Positions 9,165-17,201 of a stretch of 46,756 bases of DNA are shown in pieces. Below the pieces are notes generated by a model that did not search any database, was not told where the DNA came from, and worked only from the letters and a program-made list of their open reading frames with translations. This stretch comes from Namhaeicola sp039714555 (GTDB lineage Bacteria; Bacteroidota; Bacteroidia; Flavobacteriales; Flavobacteriaceae), in assembly GCA_039714555.1 (NCBI GenBank), contig JBDLJB010000018.1:1-46756 (forward strand), written 5' to 3'. Numbering within the stretch: the first letter of the stretch is position 1; every line of letters starts with the position of its first letter. Made by a program: the position numbers and the translations under genes.

Positions 9165-9221
9165 TAATCCCCTCTCAAAAGGGGAGATTAAATATACTGA
9201 CACCTTTTTCAATGAAGGTGA
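9165..9221. repeat. Two adjacent intergenic hairpins
   Basis: Between the 2TM gene and the LytTR gene. The first is an imperfect inverted repeat around CCCCTCTCAAAAGGGGAG (9169-9186). The second is CACCTT...AAGGTG (about 9202-9221). C/G-rich tracts like these are rare in this AT-rich window. They could be an mRNA processing or attenuation element inside the operon, or a remnant of a dispersed palindromic repeat. Confidence 0.5.
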
Positions 9222-9244
9222 TTTTAATTTATAAATTTAATTAT

Positions 9245-9553
9245 TTATTCCCAATACTCTTTTTTGTCTTTATCCATAAGTTCTTTGATCTTACGCTCTT
9301 CCCAATCTTTTGAAAATATAATGTTTTTTCCAAAAACTCCATAAGCATGAAATAACAATCCTATTCCCCAAAATATTGCTGTAGAGAATGACCAAATACT
9401 TATTTCGTTCGGATTAGAATATTTTAAAATAGGAATCATTAAAAAAGCGTTCACTACTATATATACGGTCAAATGAATATAAAACCCTTTGATCTCGTCT
9501 ACCTTTTTTTTAGCTTTTATATACTTATTATATTCTTTATAATCTTCTTCCAT
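9245..9553 (-). CDS. 2TM domain protein
   Basis: A 102-residue protein made almost entirely of a 2TM domain: YIKAKKKVDEIKGFY, a first membrane helix (about 28-45), a second (about 55-72), then an amphipathic C-terminal tail WEERKIKELMDKDKKEYW. The biochemical role of the domain is unknown. It is clearly paralogous to the C-terminal domain of the neighbouring kinase: the motifs VDEIKGFY, WGIGL and MDKDKKEYW are shared. It lies between the kinase and the LytTR regulator, 21 bases after the kinase stop, so it is probably part of the same signalling operon and may modulate or localise the kinase. Confidence 0.85.
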   Translation of the reverse strand: MEEDYKEYNKYIKAKKKVDEIKGFYIHLTVYIVVNAFLMIPILKYSNPNEISIWSFSTAIFWGIGLLFHAYGVFGKNIIFSKDWEERKIKELMDKDKKEYWE

Positions 9554-9574
9554 AATTTAATTATTTAATATTAA

Positions 9575-10906
9575 CTATCTCCAGTATTCTTTTTTATCCT
9601 TATCCATTATTTCTTTTATTTTCCTTTGCTCCCATTCATTTCCAAATATTGAATTTCCAAAAGCTGAAAAACCTTGAAAAACCAACCCTATGCCCCAACC
9701 AAACATTGGAAACCAAAACCACTGAATTGTATTTGGTGTGAATCTGTACCATATAAAAATTAAAAATGGAATAACAATGAAATACGCCATTAAACTACTG
9801 TAAAATCCTTTTATTTCGTCTACTTTTTTTCTTGCCCTTATATATTTACTTTCTTCTAATCTATCTGTATTCATGGTTTTAATCTTTTGTGTTAATAATG
9901 GTATTATTATTTTAAATAAACCCTTTTCATCTTCAATTTTTACAGGTTTTTTTGTAATTAGAGCATACCTGTCTTTTATATTACGTAAACCTACTTTTGT
10001 GCTTTTTTCAATAACTGATTTTTTATTGATCTTGTTTTCTACAATAAACTCTCCATTCTTTTCAAATATTTTAATTTTCAAAGGATCATCACTACTTATA
10101 ACGTTGTGTTTAACTGCATTTTCTAAAAGAATTTGTAATGATAAGGGAACAATTTTAAACTCAGGATTTGATGCTTTATCAGGAATTTCAAACTGAATAG
10201 CATCTTCAAATCGCATTTTTAATAATTCCATATAAGTTTTAGCAAATTGCAACTCCTCATCTAATGTAATTAGATCTTTGTTTTTTTGTTCTAAAACATA
10301 GCGATAAACTTTAGATAATTTGGTAGTGAATTTTTCGGCTAATGCCGGATTTTCACCAATCAAAGAAGTTAAAACATTTAAACTATTGAACAAAAAATGA
10401 GGATCTAACTGACTTTTTAAAGATTCATATTTAGCCGTCTCTGTTTTGGCAACTACCTGTGATTCTGTTACTTTCTTTTCGGATGATGCTTTATAAAAAT
10501 AAAAAGCATAAAAAAGTAAACTAATATTAATAGTAACAGTTATTCCAAAAATAAAATAGGTTTTAGAACCATTTAAAAACGTTACCGGATCTCCTCCAAA
10601 GAAGTAAACAACCACAATAAACCTTAAAACAACCAAGGTAATTAATGTCAATACTATGGATCCAAAAAATCCAATTATCATTCTTTTTATAAACTGTGTT
10701 TCCGAAGGGAATATTTTCCTAGTATAATCAAAAAAATAGGAGTTAACAAAAGTCAAAACAAAAGAGTACAATTGATAAATGGCAAAACTTATCATTAATT
10801 CACTTATAGGTTTTGAAAATCCGTCAGAAAAAAACCATTGTCCAATTACAAAAACAACAACACCAGCAATAAATGATATTTTACTTAATTTAGTCCAGTA
10901 GTTCAT
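9575..10906 (-). CDS. LytS-like sensor histidine kinase fused to a C-terminal 2TM domain
   Basis: A 443-residue membrane kinase. Residues 1-160 hold about four hydrophobic helices and no separate sensor domain. A His_kinase domain follows with the phosphoacceptor motif QLDPHFLFNSLNVL near residue 170, then a reduced ATPase domain with LLENAVKHN and a glycine-rich VGLRNIKDR. After the kinase end (LFKIIIPLL) the frame runs directly through LTQKIKT into a complete 2TM domain starting MNTDRLEESKYIRARKK and ending MDKDKKEYW. The 2TM part begins with an internal ATG and resembles a once-separate gene. It pairs naturally with the LytTR regulator downstream. A second start inside the gene that produces a free 2TM protein is possible. 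Confidence 0.85.
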   Translation of the reverse strand: MNYWTKLSKISFIAGVVVFVIGQWFFSDGFSKPISELMISFAIYQLYSFVLTFVNSYFFDYTRKIFPSETQFIKRMIIGFFGSIVLTLITLVVLRFIVVVYFFGGDPVTFLNGSKTYFIFGITVTINISLLFYAFYFYKASSEKKVTESQVVAKTETAKYESLKSQLDPHFLFNSLNVLTSLIGENPALAEKFTTKLSKVYRYVLEQKNKDLITLDEELQFAKTYMELLKMRFEDAIQFEIPDKASNPEFKIVPLSLQILLENAVKHNVISSDDPLKIKIFEKNGEFIVENKINKKSVIEKSTKVGLRNIKDRYALITKKPVKIEDEKGLFKIIIPLLTQKIKTMNTDRLEESKYIRARKKVDEIKGFYSSLMAYFIVIPFLIFIWYRFTPNTIQWFWFPMFGWGIGLVFQGFSAFGNSIFGNEWEQRKIKEIMDKDKKEYWR

Positions 10907-10986
10907 AATTATTATTCTTTTAATTATAAAATCTTCAATTCATTTTATCTTTAACAATGATTTCAACAATATTCAATATTTTATGA

Positions 10987-11442
10987 TTACATAAATTTTA
11001 TCTCAAATGTAAGGTCTTTATCAATCAATTCAAATTTAGCGTTGTTAAATTGAGGCGGGCCATAATTAAAAACATTGTTAGTTGCACCATAATCTTCTAA
11101 AGGCATTCCGTTTTCCTGAAAATCCATTTTACCATTACCATTAGCATCATGATAACAGATTATTGCATAAGTTTTTGGATTTAATCCTTCAAAACTTACT
11201 TTTGCTACACCATTATTAATTGAAACTCCTTTAGCTTCCAAAGGTTTTCTTTGCTTAAAGCTTTCTTCAGAATCATAAATTGCAAATTGAATTGTACCTT
11301 GATCTGAAACAACATTCTTCACCAATGCTGTAACTTTTAGGCTTTCTTTGATTTCATTAAGACTATTTACTTCTTGGGAATTTTGTGCAAAACTCACAAG
11401 TCCAATCAAATAAACTATAATAATTGTGATAATTTTTAACAT
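10987..11442 (-). CDS. DUF2141 family secreted protein
   Basis: A 151-residue exported protein: signal peptide of about 19 residues (IIVYLIGLVSFAQ), then a single beta-rich DUF2141 domain with IQFAIYDSEESFKQR, YAIICYHDANGNGKMDFQENGMPLEDYG and NNAKFEL. The DANGNGKMD stretch resembles a calcium-binding loop. The molecular role of the family is unknown. It lies 80 bases upstream of the LytS-like kinase on the same strand and may be co-transcribed with it, as an envelope partner or a target of the pathway. Confidence 0.82.
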   Translation of the reverse strand: MLKIITIIIVYLIGLVSFAQNSQEVNSLNEIKESLKVTALVKNVVSDQGTIQFAIYDSEESFKQRKPLEAKGVSINNGVAKVSFEGLNPKTYAIICYHDANGNGKMDFQENGMPLEDYGATNNVFNYGPPQFNNAKFELIDKDLTFEIKFM

Positions 11443-11575
11443 AATTAATAATTTTTATAAGGTTATACTTCATTTTTATAGTACAAATGTCTCATATGTA
11501 TTTAGAGTATCGAATTTTAAATTTCTGAATTGTCAATTTTTTATGATGAATTGTTTTTTTTTTAAAATATTTGTT

Positions 11576-11609
11576 TAACATGTTATATTTTTCTAACTTT
11601 GTGTTAGAA
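11576..11609. promoter_or_regulatory. Promoter with nested inverted repeats before the HTH operon
   Basis: The -7 box TAACTTTG (11594-11601) has a TTTG at 11570-11573 with a 20-base spacer, a good Bacteroidota promoter for the gene at 11635. Two inverted repeats overlap it: TAACATGTTA at 11576-11585 in the spacer, and TTCTAAC-tttgt-GTTAGAA at 11591-11609 over the -7 box and start site. Both share TAAC/GTTA half-sites. A third TAAC-aaa-GTTA lies at 12078-12088, just before the HTH gene. This arrangement suggests repression by a dimeric regulator, most simply the HTH protein encoded in the operon. Confidence 0.55.
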
Positions 11610-11634
11610 TTAAATAACATTAAAATAATTTAAA

Positions 11635-12036
11635 ATGAAAAAATCAATCATTACATTTATCATAATTCTCATCATCATTGCCGGGTTATGGATTTTCATT
11701 CCAACTCAAATTTTTGATAAAAATGACTTTTTACATTCATCATTTGTTTTAGTCTTAATCATAGTTTTAGGCCTTTGGGTTCTTTACAAACGCTTTATTA
11801 GCTTTAAAAATGGAGAACCGGCTGAGGATGAATTATCAAAATTAGTGTTACAAAAGTCTGTTTCTTTATCTTATTATATCTCTTTATACCTATGGTTAAT
11901 CGTTAGCTACTTTAGCAATAGACTCAATTTTGAAACAGATCAACTAATTGGTTACGGAATTATTGGAATGGCATTTATATTTGTCGGTTCTTGGGCTTAT
12001 TTTAGTTTAAAAGGAGTTGATCCTAAAAATCTTTAA
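11635..12036 (+). CDS. Four-helix membrane protein, DUF2178-like, partner of the small HTH regulator
   Basis: A 133-residue integral membrane protein with four hydrophobic segments (about 5-22, 31-50, 79-95, 104-125) in two hairpins. Between the pairs lies a cytoplasmic-looking loop with FKNGEPAEDELSKLVLQKS. This layout and the EDE loop recall DUF2178-type proteins, usually found just before a roughly 65-residue Xre-type regulator, as here. Its function is not known to me. It is the first gene of an operon whose promoter carries inverted repeats; the HTH gene starts 71 bases after its stop. Confidence 0.7.
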   Translation: MKKSIITFIIILIIIAGLWIFIPTQIFDKNDFLHSSFVLVLIIVLGLWVLYKRFISFKNGEPAEDELSKLVLQKSVSLSYYISLYLWLIVSYFSNRLNFETDQLIGYGIIGMAFIFVGSWAYFSLKGVDPKNL

Positions 12037-12107
12037 ATTCAATTTTTAAAAACCCAATACCAATTTAATGGAAACGATAACAAAGTTAACGGTTAAAAGA
12101 AAGTTCA

Positions 12108-12305
12108 ATGAATAACCGAATTAAAGAATTTCGCGCAAGAGACAATCTCACACAACTTGATCTGGCAAAATTAGTTGGCGTAAGGAGAGAAACCATCGTC
12201 TTCTTAGAAAAAGGAAAATATAATCCTTCACTAAAATTGGCTTACGATATTTCAAAAGTTTTTAATTTAGCCATAGAGGATGTTTTCATTTTTAAAAATT
12301 TGTAA
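12108..12305 (+). CDS. Small Xre-family HTH transcriptional regulator
   Basis: A 65-residue protein that is one helix-turn-helix domain: RIKEFRARDNLTQLDLAKLVGVRRETIVFLEKGKYNPSL, with the recognition helix around VRRETIVFLEKG, then LAYDISKVFNLAIEDVF. It belongs to the short YgzD-like branch of the Xre family and lacks a ligand domain. It probably binds DNA as a dimer and may repress its own operon through the TAAC/GTTA inverted repeats at 11576-11609 and 12078-12088. The pairing with a four-helix membrane protein is a known neighbourhood pattern, but the signal is not known. Confidence 0.88.
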   Translation: MNNRIKEFRARDNLTQLDLAKLVGVRRETIVFLEKGKYNPSLKLAYDISKVFNLAIEDVFIFKNL

Positions 12306-12351
12306 CATTTCCTATAGTTTAACTACTTATAAACAAAATCAATTAATACTG

Positions 12352-12846
12352 GTGACCAAAGATTTAGAAAATAAATTTGTTGCAGAATTAGAAGAGCATC
12401 AAAATATCATTCATAAAGTTTGTAGAACATATACAAATAATGAAGCTGCACATAAAGATCTTTTTCAGGAAATAACCATTCAACTTTGGAAAGCGTATCC
12501 CAAATTTAGAGGTGAATCAAAATTTAGTACCTGGATGTATAGGGTGGCATTTAATACAGCAATTTCACTATACAGAAAATCTAAAAGAAATATTAACACC
12601 TCTCCTATTTATGATAATTTAAAAGAATTGGAATATCAAGGATATGACGATGAGCACGATAAACAACTAGATCTTTTATACAAAGCTATTCGAAGTTTAA
12701 ACGATATTGAGAAAGCTTTAGCTTTATTATATTTAGAGGATAAAAGTTATAGAGAAATATCTAATACATTGGGTATTAGTGAAGTAAACGCAAGAGTAAA
12801 GATGAACAGAACAAAAACAAAATTAAAAAATATTTTAAATCCATAA
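12352..12846 (+). CDS. ECF-type RNA polymerase sigma factor
   Basis: A 164-residue extracytoplasmic-function sigma factor. Region 2 is seen as DLFQEITIQLWKAYPKF followed by FSTWMYRVAFNTA, and region 4 as ALALLYLEDKSYREISNTLGISEVNARVKMNR. The open frame reaches back to 12280, inside the HTH gene, but I choose the GTG at 12352 because it gives the usual short N terminus (TKDLENKF). This start lies 46 bases after the HTH stop. It probably directs a small regulon under control of the membrane protein encoded directly downstream, whose start follows two bases after the stop here. Confidence 0.85.
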   Translation: MTKDLENKFVAELEEHQNIIHKVCRTYTNNEAAHKDLFQEITIQLWKAYPKFRGESKFSTWMYRVAFNTAISLYRKSKRNINTSPIYDNLKELEYQGYDDEHDKQLDLLYKAIRSLNDIEKALALLYLEDKSYREISNTLGISEVNARVKMNRTKTKLKNILNP

Positions 12847-12848
12847 AT

Positions 12849-13466
12849 ATGGTTCCAATAGAAGAAAGCCTTAAAAATATTTGGAAAAAACAAGAAGACT
12901 GTAAGATAAAATTTACAAAAGAAGAAATTAATGATATGATCTATCAAAAATCTTCATCTGTAGTTAAATGGATTTTGATCATCAGTATTTTAGAATTTAT
13001 TTTGCCCAATATATTTTTATTGTTTACCGATTATAATTCATCAATAGAATTTTATAAAAAATACGATCTAACAAATATTATGAAAGTTTATTTTATAATT
13101 CATTTTATTGTAATATTAATATTCATCTATATTTTTTATAAGAATTACAAAAATATATCGGTTGGAAATAGTGTAAAAGAGTTAATGAAAAATATAATAA
13201 AAACCCGAAAAACAGTCAAGTATTACATTTATTACAATATTGGAATGGCTGCAATTGTTGGTATTCATATATTCTTTGAAGTTTTTTCTTCAGATACTTT
13301 TAAAGAAACATTACCAGAAAATGCAAATTTAATTACAATCTGGATACTTGCCTTATTAATATTTTCAATTGTACTTTTAATATTTTGGGGAATCTATATA
13401 GCTATTTATGGATTTTTATTAAAAAAATTAAAAATAAATTATGCAGAGTTAAAAAAGAATGGTTAA
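12849..13466 (+). CDS. Four-helix membrane protein, possible regulator of the adjacent sigma factor
   Basis: A 205-residue protein with a cytoplasmic N terminus of about 37 residues (VPIEESLKNIWKKQEDCK) and four hydrophobic helices at roughly 38-58, 76-97, 124-145 and 162-190. No zinc-type anti-sigma motif (HxxxCxxC) is visible. Position is the main clue: it starts two bases after the ECF sigma gene, a place usually held by an anti-sigma factor, and its polar N terminus could bind the sigma factor. I recall similar proteins beside ECF sigma genes in flavobacteria. The anti-sigma role is an inference. Confidence 0.65.
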   Translation: MVPIEESLKNIWKKQEDCKIKFTKEEINDMIYQKSSSVVKWILIISILEFILPNIFLLFTDYNSSIEFYKKYDLTNIMKVYFIIHFIVILIFIYIFYKNYKNISVGNSVKELMKNIIKTRKTVKYYIYYNIGMAAIVGIHIFFEVFSSDTFKETLPENANLITIWILALLIFSIVLLIFWGIYIAIYGFLLKKLKINYAELKKNG

Positions 13467-13523
13467 ACCTGCTTTGATATACTAACACCCATAAGTTAAA
13501 CAGATCAAATTACCATTTTTTCA

Positions 13524-14144
13524 TTAAAGTTCATCAATTGACCCTTTACCTTCTCTAATAATTTCAATTTCATCTCCAGTAAGATCGACAATTGTTGAGG
13601 CCAGATTATCTCCATATCCTCCGTCAATAACCAAATCAACTCTGTCTTTCCATTTTTCATAGATCAATTCGGGGTCAGTTGTATATTCAATCACATCATC
13701 TTCGTCATGAATTGAAGTTGATACAATTGGGTTACCCAATTGATGCACGATTTCCCGCACAATATTATTATCAGGGATTCGAATTCCAACAGTTTTTTTC
13801 TTTTTAAAAACTTTAGGTAATTTATTGTTTCCTTTTAAAATAAAAGTAAACGGGCCAGGCAAAGTTCTCTTTAAAATTTTATAAGTAGGTGTATCAATTT
13901 GTTTTACATAATCGGATAAATTACTCAAATCATAACAAATAAATGAGAAGTTTGATTTATCGAGTTTTATATTTTTAATCCTTGCCACTTTTTCTAAAGC
14001 AGTAGTTTTAGTAATATCACAACCTAAACCATAAACAGTATCGGTAGGATAAATAATTAATCCTCCCTTTTTTAAAACCTCAACTACTTCAGCTATTTGC
14101 CTTGGATTTGGGTTTTCATTATATAGTTTAATTAATTTTGACAT
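13524..14144 (-). CDS. Sua5/YciO/YrdC family L-threonylcarbamoyladenylate synthase
   Basis: Predicted to make threonylcarbamoyl-AMP from threonine, bicarbonate and ATP for t6A37 modification of tRNAs. The 206-residue YrdC domain shows KGGLIIYPTDTVYGLGCD, the KxxR-type segment containing RIKN, PGPFTFILKGN, TVGIRIPDN and PIVSTSIHD. The C terminus IVDLTGDEIEIIREGKG is also standard. It lacks the extra Sua5 domain. A YciO-type paralogue with another role cannot be excluded, so I give no symbol. It lies downstream of the two-component pair on the same strand, 60 bases after the regulator stop. Confidence 0.87.
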   Translation of the reverse strand: MSKLIKLYNENPNPRQIAEVVEVLKKGGLIIYPTDTVYGLGCDITKTTALEKVARIKNIKLDKSNFSFICYDLSNLSDYVKQIDTPTYKILKRTLPGPFTFILKGNNKLPKVFKKKKTVGIRIPDNNIVREIVHQLGNPIVSTSIHDEDDVIEYTTDPELIYEKWKDRVDLVIDGGYGDNLASTIVDLTGDEIEIIREGKGSIDEL

Positions 14145-14204
14145 GTTTTGAGAAAATTGATTAAAAAACTGAAAGATCTATCTTTTTAATAATAAAAAGC
14201 CTTT

Positions 14205-14900
14205 TTATTCATCAACCAATCTAAATCCTTCACCGTGAATATTAACGATTTCTACATTTTCATCAAGTTTTAGATATTTTCGTAATTTTGCTATATAAAC
14301 ATCCATGCTTCGAGATGTAAAATAATTGTCATCTCTCCATATTTTTGTAAGTGCCATTTCACGAGGCAAAAGATCATTTTTATATAAAGCCAATAACTTA
14401 AGTAATTTATTTTCTTTTGGTGATAGCTTTCTAGCTTCACCTCCTTTATAAGATAATTGACGTAATTTTGAATCTAAATGAAAACCGCCAATTTCAAATT
14501 CAAACTGAGTATCATCTGCAGAAGCATCATTATCTTTACGCTGTAAAATTGCTTTTATTTTATACAACAATACTTCACTATCAAAAGGCTTGTTCAAATA
14601 ATCATCTGCACCAACCTGATAACCTTTCAAAACATCTTCTTTCATTGTTTTTGCAGTTAAAAATATTATAGGAATATCAGCATTTGTGGCTTTGATTTCT
14701 TTGGCTAAAGTAAATCCATCTTTTTTAGGCATCATTACATCTAAAATACAAATATCAAATTCGTCATTTTTAAACGTAATCAATCCTTCTAAGCCATCTT
14801 TTGCATGGGTTACATCATAATCATTCAATATTAAATAATCTTTAAGAACTGTTCCAAAATTAGGGTCATCTTCAACTAGTAAAATTCTTTTATTTGCCAT
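14205..14900 (-). CDS. OmpR-family response regulator, RprY-like
   Basis: A 231-residue regulator with a receiver domain (RILLVEDDPNFG, phosphoacceptor Asp54 in ICILDVMMPKKDG, FLTAK, LNKPFDSEVL) and a C-terminal winged helix from about residue 135 (LSPKENKLLKLLALYKND, YFTSRSMDVYIAKLRKYL, NIHGEGFRLV). Overall it resembles RprY of Bacteroides. It starts 10 bases after the sensor kinase stop and is certainly its partner. The regulon is not visible from this sequence. Confidence 0.9.
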   Translation of the reverse strand: MANKRILLVEDDPNFGTVLKDYLILNDYDVTHAKDGLEGLITFKNDEFDICILDVMMPKKDGFTLAKEIKATNADIPIIFLTAKTMKEDVLKGYQVGADDYLNKPFDSEVLLYKIKAILQRKDNDASADDTQFEFEIGGFHLDSKLRQLSYKGGEARKLSPKENKLLKLLALYKNDLLPREMALTKIWRDDNYFTSRSMDVYIAKLRKYLKLDENVEIVNIHGEGFRLVDE

Positions 14901-14910
14901 AATTATAAGT

Positions 14911-16476
14911 TTAAATTAAAGGTAATTTTATGGTAAAAGTACTTCCTTTACCCTTTTCACTTTCAACATATACCACTCCATGGTGCATTTCGGTTATACG
15001 TTTTACATATGCTAATCCAAGGCCATGTCCTTTTATTTTATGAATATTTCCACTTTGTTCACGGTAAAATTTATCAAAAACTTTCTTTTGCACATTTTTA
15101 TTCATACCTATACCTTGATCTTTAATTTTTAATAAAATATTATTACCTGCATTTACAGTATAAATATCAATTTTGGGTGCATTATCAGAATACTTAATAG
15201 CATTATCTAACATATTTACAATAACATTGGTGAAATGAAAACTATTAGCTAAAACTTCACTCAAACTTGCTTCATAATGCTTTTTAATATATCCTTCTCT
15301 ATTATCTACAATAAGGTCAACATGTGATATTGCTTCATCAACAATATCGTGTAAATCAACAACGTCTTTCCCTACATCCAATTGCTTTTTTTCAAGTTTT
15401 GAGATTCTCAATACATTTTCTACCTGTGCATGCATACGTTTATTTTCTTCGCGAATCATCTCAACATACCTAATAACCTTTTCTTTATTATCAATAATTT
15501 TTGGATTCTTTATAGAATCAATTGCCAAATTAATAGTTGCAATTGGTGTTTTGAATTCATGGGTCATATTATTGATAAAATCTGTTTTAATTTCTGATAA
15601 CTTTTTTTGTCTGATTATTTGGTAAATAGAACTGGCAAAAACCAACATAATAACTAAAATAAAAAATGCAGAAAGGATCAAATTTCTTGAAATAGCTGAC
15701 AAAATATATTCTTTCTTTTCAGGAAAAGTTACAAATAAAATGTAATCACTTTCTCCATTACCATCAACGAATAAAGGAACTTGATAACTACTTCCACTTT
15801 CTTTTTTAAAATTGGTTGATTTAACTTTTGTAATTAAATCTTCATCAAAAACTCCATATTCAAAATTTGTCTCAATATTTCTAGCTAATAATTCATTATC
15901 AATATTGAGCCTAATTTCATTATTACTTATTCTATCATAGATCGGTTGTCTGGAAACTATATTCTGAAAATAATTATCAAATTGTAATTTATCATATTTA
16001 TCTAATCTTTCAATTTTAACCAACCTATCTCTAGGTGATAATTGGGTAAAATCTTTTGCAGTGAATTCAATTTTATCTATTTGAGTTTCCTGCTTACTTA
16101 TAAATGTTTTAAAATTTATAGTATCAGATTCTAATGGTGAGATCTGTGTTTTATAATTATTTTCTAAAATGCTTTGCCTGAAAGTAAAAATTTCATTCTT
16201 ACTTGTATCAATTTGCCGATAAAAGAAATCTTTAATACCACGCTCTTTTGATACTTGCATACTATCTAACAGCGGTGCATATTTAATTACATTATCATTA
16301 AATTCTCTTCTTTGGATATTATCCGATACTTTTGCTAAAGCATATTTCACACTAGTTGAAAATTGCTTTTCGCGTATTTCTATAGTACTTTTAATCCAAT
16401 AAATCTGAACAGTGATTATACCAATTAAGGCAATACCCATTAATATTAACAAAATTGCGAAAATTCGTTTACTCAT
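14911..16476 (-). CDS. Two-component sensor histidine kinase, RprX-like
   Basis: A 521-residue membrane kinase. One helix at about residues 6-27 and a second near 265-285 flank an extracytoplasmic sensor region of about 235 residues. Then come the HisKA domain with NNMTHEFKTPIATI (phosphoacceptor His), and the ATPase domain with NMLDNAIKYSDNAPK, IKDQGIGMN, KVFDKFYRE and HGLGLAYVKRI. The architecture and pairing resemble RprX of Bacteroides. It is the first gene of the kinase-regulator pair, with -7 boxes at 16483-16490 and 16531-16538, so it is transcribed apart from coaE. Confidence 0.9.
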   Translation of the reverse strand: MSKRIFAILLILMGIALIGIITVQIYWIKSTIEIREKQFSTSVKYALAKVSDNIQRREFNDNVIKYAPLLDSMQVSKERGIKDFFYRQIDTSKNEIFTFRQSILENNYKTQISPLESDTINFKTFISKQETQIDKIEFTAKDFTQLSPRDRLVKIERLDKYDKLQFDNYFQNIVSRQPIYDRISNNEIRLNIDNELLARNIETNFEYGVFDEDLITKVKSTNFKKESGSSYQVPLFVDGNGESDYILFVTFPEKKEYILSAISRNLILSAFFILVIMLVFASSIYQIIRQKKLSEIKTDFINNMTHEFKTPIATINLAIDSIKNPKIIDNKEKVIRYVEMIREENKRMHAQVENVLRISKLEKKQLDVGKDVVDLHDIVDEAISHVDLIVDNREGYIKKHYEASLSEVLANSFHFTNVIVNMLDNAIKYSDNAPKIDIYTVNAGNNILLKIKDQGIGMNKNVQKKVFDKFYREQSGNIHKIKGHGLGLAYVKRITEMHHGVVYVESEKGKGSTFTIKLPLI

Positions 16477-16482
16477 TTTAAC

Positions 16483-16538
16483 AAATTTAGAACATCTTTA
16501 ACTCTTTATTAATGTTTTAACATTTATTAACAAATATA
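16483..16538 (-). promoter_or_regulatory. Two candidate -7 boxes before the RprX-like kinase
   Basis: On the minus strand, TATATTTG lies at 16538-16531 and TAAATTTG at 16490-16483; both match TAnnTTTG fully. The inner box is only six bases from the ATG at 16476 and would give almost no leader. The outer one gives a leader of about 50 bases and is the safer choice. Confidence 0.5.
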
Positions 16539-16586
16539 CGTATTAATTTAACTATATTTTAAGAATTCAATGAAAAAAAAGCGAAG

Positions 16587-17165
16587 TTAGTTTGTTAATT
16601 CCATGAAGATTTCTTTAACTTGATCTTTACTTTGGCTCAAATTGATATTATTGATTATAAAATTTGATTTTTTAATTTTTTCGGCATCATCTAATTGATT
16701 GTTCATCCTAGAAATTATTTGTTGTCTATTAACTTTATCACGCTTAATAACTCTTTTAATTTTTACATTTTTTGGGGCAATTACGGTAATAATATAATCA
16801 AATTTATGTTGCATGCCATTTTCAAATAAGATAGCATTTTCTTGAATAACAAAATCACCTTTTTGATAAGTTACCCAATTTTTAAAATGTTGATCTACTT
16901 CTGGATGAACTATTGCATTGATCTGTTGAAGCTTTTCTTTATCATTAAAAACGATATCAGCTAAAAATGATCTGTTTAGGATGCCATTTTCATAAGCTTT
17001 CTCACCAAATACTTCGATTAGCTTTTTTTTAATCTGTGGTGAAGTATTCATCAATTTCTTTGCTTCATCATCTGCATAATAAACAGCAACTCCCAGATCT
17101 TCAAACATCTTTGCAATGGTACTCTTACCACTACCTATACCTCCTGTTAATCCTACAGTTATCAT
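16587..17165 (-). CDS. coaE: Dephospho-CoA kinase
   Basis: Phosphorylates the 3'-hydroxyl of dephospho-CoA, the last step of coenzyme A synthesis. The 192-residue length is normal. Visible are the P-loop GGIGSGKS at residues 8-15, the following YYADDEAKKLM (substrate Asp), INAIVHPEV and RVIKRDKVNRQQIISRMNNQ in the lid region. It starts 36 bases after the YbbR-like gene stop and is probably co-transcribed with it. Confidence 0.94.
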   Translation of the reverse strand: MITVGLTGGIGSGKSTIAKMFEDLGVAVYYADDEAKKLMNTSPQIKKKLIEVFGEKAYENGILNRSFLADIVFNDKEKLQQINAIVHPEVDQHFKNWVTYQKGDFVIQENAILFENGMQHKFDYIITVIAPKNVKIKRVIKRDKVNRQQIISRMNNQLDDAEKIKKSNFIINNINLSQSKDQVKEIFMELTN

Positions 17166-17201
17166 TAGTTTATGTTTATATTGATGAATCGGCCAACTAA
17201 A

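Noticed and set aside
9845..9900. Frameshift or assembly error between kinase and 2TM domain
   Set aside because: The frame is open and both parts are intact. I treat it as a real fusion but cannot exclude a sequencing indel, so the comparison with relatives is listed under findings.
9873..10196. 107-codon plus-strand frame opposite the kinase
   Set aside because: Antisense to the conserved ATPase domain; hydrophobic by-product of the opposite strand.
14191..14209. AATAAAAAG/CTTTTTATT stem at the RprY-like stop codon
   Set aside because: Almost only A/T, with an unrealistic one-base loop and overlap with the stop codon; not a convincing terminator.
16483..16490. Leaderless start of the RprX-like kinase
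   Set aside because: A second perfect -7 box at 16531-16538 gives a normal leader, so leaderless transcription is not needed here.
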